Assembly (NCBI GenBank): GCA_963702155.1
Contig: OY969717.1
Coordinates: 1,488,001 to 1,552,000 of the forward strand
DNA length: 64,000 bases
Direction of reading: 5' to 3'
From: G963702155 sp963702155
GTDB taxonomy: Bacteria; Pseudomonadota; Alphaproteobacteria; Micavibrionales; Micavibrionaceae
Below are positions 54,798 through 64,000 of the stretch, piece by piece. The notes under the pieces were generated by a model, which was not told the origin of the DNA, did not search any database, and worked only from the letters and a program-made list of their open reading frames with translations. Within the stretch, counting starts at the first letter, position 1. Every line of letters begins with the position of its first letter. The translations under genes were made by a program, and so were the position numbers.

Positions 54798-55682
54798 ATG
54801 AAAAATAGACTGTTCAAAAATATTTGGCTCCTCAACGCATGTATCATTGCTATTCTAATGTTCACGCTATCTGCGCACGCCTCTAATCCAACAGGGAAAT
54901 GGGCAAGCGACACGCATTTAAAGGCACGCTTTTTAAGTGTGGAGACATCTGTATATCAAAAAGATAATATTACCGCTGCCATCCAAGTCAAAAAACAAAA
55001 TGGCTGGCATTCATATTGGCGCGTCCCAGGTGATGCAGGTTTAGCGCCGCGTTTTGATTGGAACAAGTCTGAGAATATAAAAAATGTCGAAATATTCTGG
55101 CCCGCACCAGAACGCTTTGAAGAAGCCGGCCTTTATACATTTGGCTATATGGATGAGGTTATATTTCCGCTAGACATCGAAATTGAAGACAACACCAAAC
55201 CGGCCATTTTAAATGCAAAAATTGATACAATGGTTTGTAATAAGGTCTGCATCCCGCAAAATGTTGAAATTAATTTGAATATTCTAAACTCAAAAACAAA
55301 CAAAAAATCTCCGCATAGTCATATTATTGACTTTGCTCGTAAAAAAGTACCCGTCAAATCCATTCAGATTCTAAAAGAAAACAACAAAACCGCGCAAAGC
55401 CCGCTATCTATAAACACAGTTATAGCAAGCGATACAGCACTTGCAGTGAATGTAACATCCAAAAACGGTTTTGATAATACTGATATTTTTGCATTCGTAG
55501 ATGATATAGGTTTTACCGTACCTCCAGAATTCGAAGTCAACAATAATGATAAAACAAATGCAATGATAAAGCTAAACCCGCCCTTTGGCGTTGATAATTT
55601 AAACGAGTTTTTAGCAGGTAAAACTTTGACTATTGTTCTAAAATCAGGACGGAATGCTATAGAAAAAGATATTACATTTTAA
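54798..55682 (+). CDS. Stand-alone DsbD-alpha-like periplasmic protein
   Basis: 294 residues from the ATG at 54798, which starts a good signal peptide (ending SAHA); ATGs upstream at 54762 and 54771 would add a charged extension. The mature protein matches the N-terminal domain of the DsbD/ScsB gene at 14546: HSYWRVPGDAGLAPRFDW, EIFWPAPERFEEAGLYTFGY and the Cys pair in VCNKVCIPQ. There is no membrane or thioredoxin domain. It may accept electrons from the DsbD-like reductase, but that is inference. Confidence 0.85.
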   Translation: MKNRLFKNIWLLNACIIAILMFTLSAHASNPTGKWASDTHLKARFLSVETSVYQKDNITAAIQVKKQNGWHSYWRVPGDAGLAPRFDWNKSENIKNVEIFWPAPERFEEAGLYTFGYMDEVIFPLDIEIEDNTKPAILNAKIDTMVCNKVCIPQNVEINLNILNSKTNKKSPHSHIIDFARKKVPVKSIQILKENNKTAQSPLSINTVIASDTALAVNVTSKNGFDNTDIFAFVDDIGFTVPPEFEVNNNDKTNAMIKLNPPFGVDNLNEFLAGKTLTIVLKSGRNAIEKDITF

Positions 55683-55706
55683 AAAATATAACAGCTTAAT
55701 ATAATA

Positions 55707-56855
55707 TTATTTCATAGCCTGAATATAAACATCAACGGTCTGCGCGGCTACATAATCAATACTGAATTCTTTTTCCGCCAGCGCGCGACTGGCCTTACCC
55801 ATAGCTTTGAGCCTGCCTGCATCAACAATTAATTCCTCAACCCCGTCTGCTACGGCTTGCGCGTCTTTGACCGGCACTAAAAATCCATTTTCCTGATCTA
55901 TAACCGTTTCGCGGCATCCGGGATGATCGGTGGTAATAATTGCCCGTCCCGCGGCTAACGCCTCTAATAAAACGCGCGGTATCCCCTCCCCATAATAGGA
56001 CGGATAAACCACAAGTGTTGCCTTAGACAATAATTCAGGCATATTCTCAACACGCCCAAGCCATTCAACCGCACCATCTTTGGATAAATCTTCCATTTCC
56101 GCCTTGGTAATCGCGCGTGGATTATGCTGCGTTAATCCGCCCGCAATCTGAAACCGTGCCACAACATCACGCTGTTTCAAAAGTTTGGCCGCACTTACAA
56201 AAACGGCAACCCCCTTCTCATGTACAAGGCGCGTTGGCATTAATATAATTGGCGACCCATCAGGTGTATAAGGCTTGGGGCTAAATTTGGAAAGATCAAC
56301 CCCCGATCCTCGGATTAAAACGCTTTTTGCTTTTTTTGTATATCCGCCGGAACGGATCAATGCCATATCATCCGGATTTTGAAAAATGAGCGATGTATGA
56401 GCCGCACTAAAGATTTTTTTCAGCATCGGCGCCATAACCATACGTATAAAAGCCGTTTTCTTCCCTCCGCCACGGAACAAATACCCAAGCCCTGCCAGCG
56501 TATATATTTTTCGCATATTTTTAAACTGCATGCAGGCAAGCCCCGCTGCAAAAGCATATTTGATTGTCACCGCATGCAAAATATCTGGCTTCTCGTAAAG
56601 CGCTATTTCGCGGATTACGCTGCTTAGTGCATGTAAACCCCGGCCTCCGAATTTCTTTTTCTCTATTTTAATAGATATGATTTTAAAATCTTTTGCTACG
56701 GCGCTATTTTTTACCTCCAATATACCCAGCAAGCCTATAACAACCTCAAACCCCGCATCCCGCGCGGCTATGGCTACCGGAACACGGCTATCCCAATCTT
56801 GGGCATCAAATATATAAAGTATTTTTCCGCTCATATTTGTGCTGTTTACATCCAT
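55707..56855 (-). CDS. Glycosyltransferase family 4 protein
   Basis: 382 residues of GT-B fold (GT4). GVDLSKFSPKPY, the nucleotide-sugar region LMPTRLVHEKGVAVFVSA, and YPSYYGEGIPRVLLEALAAGRAIITTDHPG with the Glu dyad are clear. It resembles PglA/WbpX-type enzymes that extend lipid-linked oligosaccharides; donor and acceptor are unknown. The start overlaps the end of asnB by 10 bases (a second ATG is at 56834), so the two form a small polysaccharide-type operon. Confidence 0.93.
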   Translation of the reverse strand: MDVNSTNMSGKILYIFDAQDWDSRVPVAIAARDAGFEVVIGLLGILEVKNSAVAKDFKIISIKIEKKKFGGRGLHALSSVIREIALYEKPDILHAVTIKYAFAAGLACMQFKNMRKIYTLAGLGYLFRGGGKKTAFIRMVMAPMLKKIFSAAHTSLIFQNPDDMALIRSGGYTKKAKSVLIRGSGVDLSKFSPKPYTPDGSPIILMPTRLVHEKGVAVFVSAAKLLKQRDVVARFQIAGGLTQHNPRAITKAEMEDLSKDGAVEWLGRVENMPELLSKATLVVYPSYYGEGIPRVLLEALAAGRAIITTDHPGCRETVIDQENGFLVPVKDAQAVADGVEELIVDAGRLKAMGKASRALAEKEFSIDYVAAQTVDVYIQAMK

Positions 56856-58786
56856 TTTTTATGCCATGCTTGGAACATCAAAACCGTCCATAAACGATCC
56901 GCATGATTACCATGGCCTTTCAAATGCGCTTGCCATGTTTTCTGAATGATTTTGTCATCAAAAAAGCCGCTATCCTGAATGGCAGATGGCGACAAAAGCG
57001 TATCAGCCCAATCCTTCAAATCTGTTTTTAACCATGCGCCTACCGGCATTGCAAATCCTTGTTTTGGTCTTTCGAATAAATGATCCGGCACATACTTTGA
57101 TAAAACCTGCCGCAAAAGCCATTTGCCTTTGCCATTACGAATTTTCATGTGCAACGGAAGCCTCCAAACATACTCAAAAACGCGGGGATCGAGCAACGGC
57201 GAGCGCGCTTCTAAACTAACTGCCATACTTGCACGATCAACTTTAGTCAAAATATCGTTCTGCATATAAAACATCATATCCCACATCATCATTTTCTCTG
57301 ATAGGTGCAAAGACGGCCTCAAACGCCAAGTAGGATCATCGATCAATAAATCAGGTAAAGCCGAATCTTTAACGATATCTTGATCCCAAACATTGATAAG
57401 CGAATCATAAATATCGCGCGGCTCTGAAAGCGCAAATATATCTGCCGCCTTATGAATTTTAGTACCTATTTGTGGCGTGTTTTTCAAAATCTGATCCCAC
57501 ATGGAAACCGGTACAGCCTGCGCACCGGATCCCATCATACGACGCATACGACGCGGAATATGGCGCATTTTATCCCAAAGATACGGTCCTTGAACATGCC
57601 GATTATACCCGCCCATCATTTCATCACCACCATCACCAGAAAGCGCAACCGTCACATCACGCCGCGCAAATTTAGAAACCAGATATGTCGGTACCGCAGA
57701 AACATCCGAAAACGGCTCGTCATATATATCAGGTAATAACGGAATAACATCCATCGCATCCCGCGCATTGACATAATGCTCATGATGATCAGTCCCTAAA
57801 TGTGCTGCAACCTCGCGTGCATAAACCGCTTCATCAAATCCGGCTTCTTTAAACCCGATGGAATATGTTTTGACAGGGGAACTTGATAAGGACTGCATCA
57901 TCGCAACGATGGAAGAGCTATCAATCCCGCCGGATAAAAATGCTCCCAAAGGCACATCAGATAACAGCCGATCAGAAACACATGTTTTTAAAACATCCTC
58001 AAACCCATTAATAGCATCACTATCAGAAATATCTTGTAACAACCCATAATGTGAATTCATAACATCCGGCGCTTGCCAATAGGTTTCAAACGCCGCGCTC
58101 AATGGTTTGTTTTCTAAATGTGCCGCATCATCAAGACGAACCGTAAACCTGTGCCCACCTGATAAACGCCATACATTCTGAAATATACAATGCGGCGCAG
58201 GCACACAGCGGTAACGCATATAAAGCGCAAGCGCATTTCGGTCTATACGCTTTTCAAAATCCGGATGTTTAACGAGGCTTTTAAGCTCGGATGCAAATAA
58301 AAGCGAGCCATTGGCACGCGCAATGTATAAAGGCTTCTTTCCCATCCTGTCACACACAAGATGAAGCGCCTTTTCCTCCCGATCCCAAAGCGCAAATCCA
58401 TACATGCCATTTATTTTTTGCAATGCGATATTAACGCCCCATAATTCGGCCGCCGCCAAAATCACTTCTGTATCGCTCCGTCCTTTGAACGGATAACCTT
58501 GCGCATTCAAATCCGCTTTTAGGGTAGGTGCATTATAAATCTCGCCATTATAAACAATGACATAACGCCCCGAAGCGGAGATCATGGGCTGATCCCCGTC
58601 TTCGCTTAAATCAACAATCGCAAGCCGCCGAAAGGAAAACGCAACTGTATTATTATCATTTATCCATATACCGCCACTATCAGGCCCGCGATGATAAATA
58701 GCCTGCCCCATACTCTCGGCTATAACGCGCGCTTCTGATCGACTGATTTGAGGGTCAGGATTGAAAAATCCAGCAATACCGCACAT
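56846..58786 (-). CDS. asnB: Asparagine synthase (glutamine-hydrolysing)
   Basis: 646 residues. Cys2 (MCGIAGFF) is the glutaminase nucleophile, and RRLAIVDLSEDGDQPM and YNGEIYN are in the glutaminase domain. The synthetase domain has the ATP-pyrophosphatase loop LSGGIDSSSIVAMM and ALSGDGGDEMMGGYNRH. It is the long AsnB form found in capsule or exopolysaccharide clusters, where it may amidate sugar acids instead of making free asparagine. Overlapping with the GT4 gene downstream supports that setting. Confidence 0.93.
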   Translation of the reverse strand: MCGIAGFFNPDPQISRSEARVIAESMGQAIYHRGPDSGGIWINDNNTVAFSFRRLAIVDLSEDGDQPMISASGRYVIVYNGEIYNAPTLKADLNAQGYPFKGRSDTEVILAAAELWGVNIALQKINGMYGFALWDREEKALHLVCDRMGKKPLYIARANGSLLFASELKSLVKHPDFEKRIDRNALALYMRYRCVPAPHCIFQNVWRLSGGHRFTVRLDDAAHLENKPLSAAFETYWQAPDVMNSHYGLLQDISDSDAINGFEDVLKTCVSDRLLSDVPLGAFLSGGIDSSSIVAMMQSLSSSPVKTYSIGFKEAGFDEAVYAREVAAHLGTDHHEHYVNARDAMDVIPLLPDIYDEPFSDVSAVPTYLVSKFARRDVTVALSGDGGDEMMGGYNRHVQGPYLWDKMRHIPRRMRRMMGSGAQAVPVSMWDQILKNTPQIGTKIHKAADIFALSEPRDIYDSLINVWDQDIVKDSALPDLLIDDPTWRLRPSLHLSEKMMMWDMMFYMQNDILTKVDRASMAVSLEARSPLLDPRVFEYVWRLPLHMKIRNGKGKWLLRQVLSKYVPDHLFERPKQGFAMPVGAWLKTDLKDWADTLLSPSAIQDSGFFDDKIIQKTWQAHLKGHGNHADRLWTVLMFQAWHKKWM

Positions 58787-58924
58787 GAATAAAATACGCT
58801 TTCTTTAAAATAATAAACAAAGGAATAGAGACTTTATTTCTATACCAAACCTGTATTTTTACGCTTTTTAGCGTATCTTTGTTAGTATAGATATTTATAA
58901 ACAAAACATAAGCGCTTTAAAACC

Positions 58925-59539
58925 ATGGATATTGATCTTCTTTTTTCGGATGACGGACAAGCTGGCTTGATCACTGCGCGTAATTTTATAAAAAAGATTG
59001 CTGGCGTCACATTTGAGACATCTACCAGCACAATGGCATTGGAATATATCGATCAGGATGAAGCCCTCCTGAACATTCCGGTTGAAAACACCTTTATAGA
59101 AAACCTTGATTTATGCGCCCAAATTCATATTGGCGCAATTCAAAATGGTCAGATATCACAAGCCTATCAAGTGCCGTTATTATTTTTAGATGATCCATAC
59201 CGCGCTGAAATGATAACCGCCTCGGCGCGCAGCATACAACCATTGGGTGAATTTGCAAATTTTATGACTAAATGTGCCTTTGGCCAGCCAATCAATCGCA
59301 ACGATCTAGGCAATGAAGAGGCATCAGGCTGTATTTTGGATGAAAACTCGCGCTCAAGCCTTGATTTCGCACCACACCTCATAAGACGGCACAGCATGGA
59401 AAATGCCCCGCGAGCAATCCCGGTCAATGTACCAAATTTTAGCATTCCGGGCTTGGGTAATAGTGGAAGCGGTGGTGGAAGCACGCATTTTCAATCAAAT
59501 GTCCGCCGTGATAGCGGGAAAAAAGACGAGAAAAAATAA
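58925..59539 (+). CDS. Hypothetical protein
   Basis: 204 residues, no family recognised. The first ~130 residues look folded (ARNFIKKIAGVTFETSTSTM, CAQIHIGAIQNGQ). The C-terminal part is Gly/Ser-rich with a short basic tail (RRDSGKKDEKK). No signal peptide or membrane helix. Divergent from asnB. Confidence 0.6.
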   Translation: MDIDLLFSDDGQAGLITARNFIKKIAGVTFETSTSTMALEYIDQDEALLNIPVENTFIENLDLCAQIHIGAIQNGQISQAYQVPLLFLDDPYRAEMITASARSIQPLGEFANFMTKCAFGQPINRNDLGNEEASGCILDENSRSSLDFAPHLIRRHSMENAPRAIPVNVPNFSIPGLGNSGSGGGSTHFQSNVRRDSGKKDEKK

Positions 59540-59637
59540 CAAATAAGCCACCCAAAATCCTTTTCTGGGTCTACTCTAAGTGCGTGCGTAACATAAGCAA
59601 AGCAAAGGATCGTTTGCAGACAATTTACAGTGAATGT

Positions 59638-60222
59638 TTAATCTCTAATAAGGTATTCGATCATCTCGGCCAATGCCATGAACTCACGGCTAGAGCGAAT
59701 TTGGTCTTTATGCACTTTACCCATCATAACAAAGCCTTGTATCGAGGCAATCATAATACGAGCGCATTGTCGCGGCTTCATAATTAACTTGGCTTCGCGA
59801 TCCAGCGGGCGCAGTGCCAGTACCAAAACATTCTCCAAATCCAGAAATTTTTGTTTAAGCCGCGCCCTTGCATCCTCATTTGTATCTGCAAGTTCTAAGG
59901 CCATATTCCCCATCAGACATCCGCCTTTAAAATCGCGCGATTGCTGTGCCTCATACCAATGCATAATCCAGTTAAGTAATGCATTTTTAATCGTTGTTGC
60001 TTCACTTAGCTGTTTTTTGAGCGGCTCTACAATATGATCCTGAAAATAGGCTTCAATTACATCTTCCGCCAAATCCTGCTTGGTCGGATAATAATGAAAA
60101 AATGCGCCCTTACTTAAACCCGCCTGTTCAACAAGTTGATTAACTGAAGTAGCCTCAAACCCTTGCTCCCACAAAAGATCTTCCGCCGTTTTAATAATTT
60201 TTTCTTGTGCATTTTTAGACAT
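59638..60222 (-). CDS. TetR/AcrR family transcriptional regulator
   Basis: 194 residues. The N-terminal helix-turn-helix is EATSVNQLVEQAGLSKGAFFHYYPTK preceded by IIKTAEDLLWEQGF, as in the LmrA/YxaF-like group. The C-terminal ligand domain is typical (FKGGCLMGNMALELADTNE). A palindromic candidate operator lies 14 bases upstream of the start, suggesting autorepression. No efflux or enzyme gene is immediately adjacent; ettA is the divergent neighbour. Confidence 0.92.
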   Translation of the reverse strand: MSKNAQEKIIKTAEDLLWEQGFEATSVNQLVEQAGLSKGAFFHYYPTKQDLAEDVIEAYFQDHIVEPLKKQLSEATTIKNALLNWIMHWYEAQQSRDFKGGCLMGNMALELADTNEDARARLKQKFLDLENVLVLALRPLDREAKLIMKPRQCARIMIASIQGFVMMGKVHKDQIRSSREFMALAEMIEYLIRD

Positions 60223-60235
60223 AGAACAACCCTAA

Positions 60236-60249
60236 ACCATCCGGTCGGT
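60236..60249. promoter_or_regulatory. Candidate TetR operator
   Basis: ACCATCCGGTCGGT is an imperfect 14-bp palindrome (ACC...GGT around CCGG) 14 bases upstream of the TetR start. The right half CCGGTCGGT matches half-sites of the ACCGACCGGTCGGT type used by NemR-like and AcrR-like TetR repressors. It lies in the divergent region with ettA. Confidence 0.5.
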
Positions 60250-60459
60250 TTTGTGAATATTGACGACATAATTATCAACAATTTTTATACTTATATTGCC
60301 TGCTTGAACCAATCATAATTTTACTGTAAAAATGCGCTCTAAGATAACAAATATTGTTGCTTTGCTTTGTTTGTAAGCATAGCACAAGGAATGAAGCGTA
60401 CGAAAACTACGATAGCGACGCAATAACGCGTATACGAATAAATGAAAGTGACAAGATAA

Positions 60460-62136
60460 ATGTCTTATGAATACGTCTATGTAATGAATGGCCTTGGAAA
60501 ATCCTATGGCAGCGGCAAAAAGATTTTGGAAAACGTCACGCTCAGCTTCTTCCCCGGTGCAAAGATTGGTGTACTTGGCCCTAACGGCGCGGGTAAATCT
60601 ACTTTATTACGGATCATGGCCGGCGTGGATAAAGATTTCACAGGCGAAGCATGGTCTGCAAAAGGCGCGCGTGTAGGGTACTTAGAACAAGAGCCTGAAT
60701 TGGACAAAACAAAAACCGTTGAAGAAAATGTTATGGAGGGTCTGGGCGAAATTAAAGGTAAAGTTGATCGCTTCAACGAGGTTAGTGTCGCTATGGCAGA
60801 CCCTGACGCTGACTTTGATGCCCTCATGGCCGAAATGGGCGAACTACAGGAACAAATTGATGCCGCTGATGGATGGGAATTAGGGCGCACAATCGAAATC
60901 GCAATGGATGCTTTGCGCTGCCCGCCTGGTGATTCGTCCGTTGAAAATTTATCAGGTGGTGAAAAACGCCGCGTTGCTCTATGTAAGCTTTTGCTCTCAA
61001 AACCAGACCTCTTGCTCCTCGATGAACCGACCAACCACCTCGATGCAGAAAGCGTGGCATGGCTTCAAAGGTTTTTAGCCGATTATGCCGGTACAGTTGT
61101 AATGGTCACGCACGACCGATATTTCCTTGATAATGTCACAGGCTGGATTTTGGAAGTGGACCGTGGCTCTGGTATACCATACGAGGGCAATTATACCGCA
61201 TATCTTGAAGCCAAGGAAAAGCGTTTACGCCAAGAATCACGAGAAGAAGATGCCCGCCAGAAAACTTTGGCACGCGAAAAAGAATGGATGGGACAAAGCC
61301 CGTCCGCACGCCGCACAAAATCAAAGGCACGAATTGCAGGATACGAGCAACTACTCGCCGATTCTCAAGATACAACGCAGCGCGATGCACAAATTGTTAT
61401 CCCAACACCGCCACGCCTTGGCAATCTGGTTATTGAAGCCGATAACATAAATAAGGCATTCGGCGAGAAGCTTCTGATAGACGGTCTATCTTTTCGCCTG
61501 CCGCCCGGCGGGATTGTAGGCGTTATTGGGCCAAATGGCGCGGGTAAAACCACGCTCTTTAAAATGATTACAGGGGATGAAAAACCCGATGAGGGCGATT
61601 TTAAAGTCGGCGATACCGTAAAGCTCGGCTATGTTGACCAAAGCCGTGATTCACTAGATGGTGACAAAACAGTATGGGAAGAAATTTCCGGCGGAACAGA
61701 TATAATCAAGCTCGGTAAAATAGAAATGCAAAGCCGCGCTTATGTGTCCGCCTTTAATTTTCGCGGACCCGATCAACAGAAAAAAGTCGGCAATCTCTCA
61801 GGCGGTCAACGAAATCGGGTTCATCTGGCTAAAATGCTCAAAGAAGAAGCAAACGTTATTCTTCTCGATGAACCGACCAATGATTTAGATACTGAAACAT
61901 TATCTGCTTTGGAAGAAGCCATCGAACGCTATCCCGGTTGTGTAGTTGTCATTTCGCACGATCGCTGGTTTTTGGATCGTCTCGCGACTCATATCCTGGC
62001 CTTCGAAGGTGATTCGCAAGTCGTCTGGTTTGAAGGAAATTATGAGGATTATGAAAAAGATCGAAAGCGCCGCCTTGGTATAGATGCCGATCAACCGCAA
62101 CGCATAAAATACAAGCCCTTGCGCCGCGCCTCTTAA
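60460..62136 (+). CDS. ettA: Energy-dependent translational throttle protein EttA (ABC-F)
   Basis: 558 residues with two ABC domains and no membrane domain. Walker A motifs are GPNGAGKST and GPNGAGKTT, signatures are LSGGEKRRVALCKLL and LSGGQRNRVHLAKML, and Walker B motifs are LLLLDEPTNHLD and VILLDEPTNDLD. The inter-domain linker has the arm and PtIM region (EKEWMGQSPSARRTKSKARI). EttA binds the ribosomal E site and gates entry to elongation according to ATP/ADP. Followed by a clear terminator. Confidence 0.96.
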   Translation: MSYEYVYVMNGLGKSYGSGKKILENVTLSFFPGAKIGVLGPNGAGKSTLLRIMAGVDKDFTGEAWSAKGARVGYLEQEPELDKTKTVEENVMEGLGEIKGKVDRFNEVSVAMADPDADFDALMAEMGELQEQIDAADGWELGRTIEIAMDALRCPPGDSSVENLSGGEKRRVALCKLLLSKPDLLLLDEPTNHLDAESVAWLQRFLADYAGTVVMVTHDRYFLDNVTGWILEVDRGSGIPYEGNYTAYLEAKEKRLRQESREEDARQKTLAREKEWMGQSPSARRTKSKARIAGYEQLLADSQDTTQRDAQIVIPTPPRLGNLVIEADNINKAFGEKLLIDGLSFRLPPGGIVGVIGPNGAGKTTLFKMITGDEKPDEGDFKVGDTVKLGYVDQSRDSLDGDKTVWEEISGGTDIIKLGKIEMQSRAYVSAFNFRGPDQQKKVGNLSGGQRNRVHLAKMLKEEANVILLDEPTNDLDTETLSALEEAIERYPGCVVVISHDRWFLDRLATHILAFEGDSQVVWFEGNYEDYEKDRKRRLGIDADQPQRIKYKPLRRAS

Positions 62137-62160
62137 ACCATTTAATTTCAATACGTTAAC

Positions 62161-62196
62161 AAATTACCCGCTTCCCAAAATGGGTAATTTCTTTCT
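62161..62196 (+). terminator. Intrinsic terminator after ettA
   Basis: A perfect 9-bp stem, AAATTACCC (62161-62169) with GGGTAATTT (62182-62190), has a 12-base loop and is followed by CTTTCT. It isolates the downstream DotA/TraY-like gene from ettA transcription. Confidence 0.8.
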
Positions 62197-62362
62197 GTGC
62201 AAATTTATGTTGGCATAATATGTCGTAAAGGTGTTAAAATTGAGGGGAATTTAGTCAAATTATATATAAATTACTGAATTCTATGGGGCTTTCATAATTT
62301 AAAATGAAATTAAAAGTCGCCCATAAATTAAAAAAATTAAATATGGCGAGTTAAAAAATAAC

Positions 62363-64000
62363 GTGAGCGGTGTAAAAACAAAATCGGTATTAGGATATAT
62401 ATTTCTCCCGCGGATTTTTCCGCGGATACGGGAATTAAAGGGCAAAGGCTTTGCACTGATTTCTTTTATGATGGCACATATCTATGGCATCGTGCGTTTA
62501 CTTCCGCGTAATCACCCTTATCTTCTAAAAGAAAATTTTGGACGATATGGTATTCGCCATGTCATTGGTGAGGCGGCAAATAATCTTGTTATAGATAAAA
62601 AAAATATAGACCAGATATTTATATTTATAATTATGTTGGTTGGTATTGCCATTTTATGCATACAAATTGTACTCACTGCCTATGTTATTGTTATAAAACC
62701 TGTGTTTGCCGTATCTTCTTTTAACACACCACAACCGCAAAATGATATTGCCTTTATTTTGATGGATAGAGTATTCGGTATACCCGATCTTTTCTGTAAT
62801 AGTGCTGGCGTATGTACATCTGAACAGGCTAACATTCCAACACCATTTCATAGCGCGTTGCATGATATGTTTCAGTTCTACTCGTTGGGTTTGCTTGTCA
62901 TAGGCGCCTTGATATTTCTCTACTTTATAGTGGTCGTAGTTGCTGAGACTGCAACCACCGGAACACCTTTTGGACAAAGATTCCAAAATATATGGGTTCC
63001 GGTAAGGCTTATTACAGCCATCGGATTATTATTACCGCTTAGCCACGGCTTAAATAGCGGTCAATACATTGTTTTATACGCGGCAAAAATTGGTTCCGGT
63101 TTCGCTACGAACGGGTGGATACGATATAATGATGCCATTGTTGCAAGTGCATCTGGCCAAGTTGAGTTTCCAGGTGGAGATGGGGCAAATGTATTGGGAG
63201 AAAGAGATACGCTGCTTGCTTTACCTGTAACACCCAGTGTTGCTTCAACATTGGAGTTTATGTCTATTGTACACGCATGTTCATATGCGCATTGGCACAT
63301 GAATTCTAGGGATGAAAATCAGGACGCGGTTGATCTCCCACTCCCTAATGATGATTGGTATATAAAACCTTATATGACAAAAACGCCGGCGCCTTTTGGA
63401 GACACCCGTGAACGCGTAGAAATTGATAATGTCAACTTTAGCTACCAAGACGCTGTTACATTTTATAATATGGGTGATATCATCATTCATTTTGGCGAGT
63501 ATAGTGATAGATTTAATAACCATCATGGCGATGTAAAGCCAACATGTGGTTCAATACGTATCAAAGTATCTGAAAAAGTACCCAGTCTTGGTACAGACGG
63601 AACAACTTTGATTGGCGCTTCCGCTGTTCAGCAACATTATTTTCAAATGATTAATAGGATTTGGTTTGGGACGTCGCCTGATGCTGCACGCATAAAGGAT
63701 ATGTCTCAACGGTATATGGCCGTGTCTTTACCCTCACGCTTGTATAATGGTCAACCTGTAGAATGTGAAGTTGCACAAGGAAACGCAGACTTACCTGATA
63801 CTACGGGAGGAGGCACAACGCCGGAATGTACACGCATACTCCCAAGTATATCGTTCAAACAACTTGCAATAGATAATTATCAAGCTGACCTTGAAGACGA
63901 AATTTTGATTGCATGGGTAAATTATAATACCGAAGCAACAGAAATTCAAACATCCGGCGCAGTCACAGAGCGCGGTTGGGCTGGTGCTGGGATGTGGTAT
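62363..64000 (+). CDS. DotA/TraY-like type IV secretion protein, 3' partial
   Basis: An open frame of 546 codons from a GTG at 62363 to the window edge, with no stop. The only earlier in-frame candidates are ATT codons after a stop at 62324, so GTG is the best start. Residues 85-111 and 174-194 are strong membrane helices; residues 203-246 (FGQRFQNIWVPVRLITAIGLLLPLSHGLNSGQ, split here by position) match the DotA/TraY pattern of a WVPxR helix, a Leu/Pro-rich helix and a Gly-Gln turn. A large periplasmic region with scattered Cys (residues 145, 151) follows. The family forms part of IVB/I-type secretion or conjugation machines. The C-terminal helices expected for the family lie off the edge. 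Confidence 0.78.
   Translation, partial: MSGVKTKSVLGYIFLPRIFPRIRELKGKGFALISFMMAHIYGIVRLLPRNHPYLLKENFGRYGIRHVIGEAANNLVIDKKNIDQIFIFIIMLVGIAILCIQIVLTAYVIVIKPVFAVSSFNTPQPQNDIAFILMDRVFGIPDLFCNSAGVCTSEQANIPTPFHSALHDMFQFYSLGLLVIGALIFLYFIVVVVAETATTGTPFGQRFQNIWVPVRLITAIGLLLPLSHGLNSGQYIVLYAAKIGSGFATNGWIRYNDAIVASASGQVEFPGGDGANVLGERDTLLALPVTPSVASTLEFMSIVHACSYAHWHMNSRDENQDAVDLPLPNDDWYIKPYMTKTPAPFGDTRERVEIDNVNFSYQDAVTFYNMGDIIIHFGEYSDRFNNHHGDVKPTCGSIRIKVSEKVPSLGTDGTTLIGASAVQQHYFQMINRIWFGTSPDAARIKDMSQRYMAVSLPSRLYNGQPVECEVAQGNADLPDTTGGGTTPECTRILPSISFKQLAIDNYQADLEDEILIAWVNYNTEATEIQTSGAVTERGWAGAGMWY

Noticed and set aside
62407..62424. Repeated CCGCGG near the start of the DotA/TraY-like gene
   Set aside because: Lies inside the coding frame and is explained by Pro/Arg codons; no evidence that it is a site.
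1..64000. tRNA genes, CRISPR arrays, insertion sequences and prophage
   Set aside because: No cloverleaf-like intergenic stretch with a GTTCGA loop, no regularly spaced short repeats, and no transposase or phage structural gene was found by reading.

Overview
The window is chromosomal DNA from an aerobic, low-GC (roughly 40-45% by eye) alphaproteobacterium. Three things support this: an alphaproteobacterial aa3-type cytochrome oxidase cluster (ctaD, ctaB, coxF-like, ctaG, ctaE, DUF983, SURF1), a DivL-type pseudo-histidine kinase with Tyr in place of the phosphorylated His, and an FzlA-type FtsZ-binding GST homologue. An order-level placement is not secure from sequence alone. Gene density is high, no intergenic gap exceeds about 290 bases, and I saw no tRNA, rRNA, insertion sequence, prophage or CRISPR array.

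Layout. 1-6.9 kb: terminal oxidase and its assembly factors on the + strand. 7-11.1 kb: an M23 endopeptidase, an IalB-like protein and an ECF11-like sigma factor with a ChrR-like anti-sigma whose metal ligands are mostly lost. A TGATCC-type promoter precedes the sigma gene. 11.1-18.8 kb: SpoU methyltransferase, GNATs, acetoacetyl-CoA synthetase, a DsbD/ScsB-like reductase with a peroxiredoxin-like partner, and PurU. 18.8-25.6 kb: DivL, a PAS sensor kinase, an SDR enzyme and FzlA. 25.7-36.6 kb: cytochrome b561-YceI fusion and YceI, RsmD, an RluB-type pseudouridine synthase divergent from TadA with overlapping start codons, a J-like protein without HPD, PurD, PutA and XseA. 36.6-44.4 kb: a degenerate SNase-like membrane protein, a TerD/TerA-like pair, a sugar dehydrogenase, Tag, MipA, a PhnA-like protein and an RluA-family enzyme. 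44.4-50.8 kb: a His/Cys-rich peptide, a lipoprotein, an exosortase-type acyltransferase, a TTL-like ATP-grasp protein, and the PdxS/PdxT PLP synthase genes. 50.8-54.1 kb: thrC, an M16 peptidase and a RimJ-like GNAT. 54.1-62.1 kb: YqgE, a free-standing DsbD-alpha-like protein, a GT4/asparagine-synthase pair, a TetR regulator with a candidate operator, and the ABC-F protein EttA. From 62363 to the right edge: the N-terminal 546 codons of a DotA/TraY-like type IV secretion protein, reached from a GTG start.

Most of the window is housekeeping. The parts most worth a second look are the DotA/TraY gene at the edge, the metal-site-depleted ChrR-like anti-sigma, the acyltransferase/TTL-like ATP-grasp neighbours, the free-standing His/Cys-rich peptide, the degenerate J-like and SNase-like proteins, and the PdxST pathway in an alphaproteobacterium.
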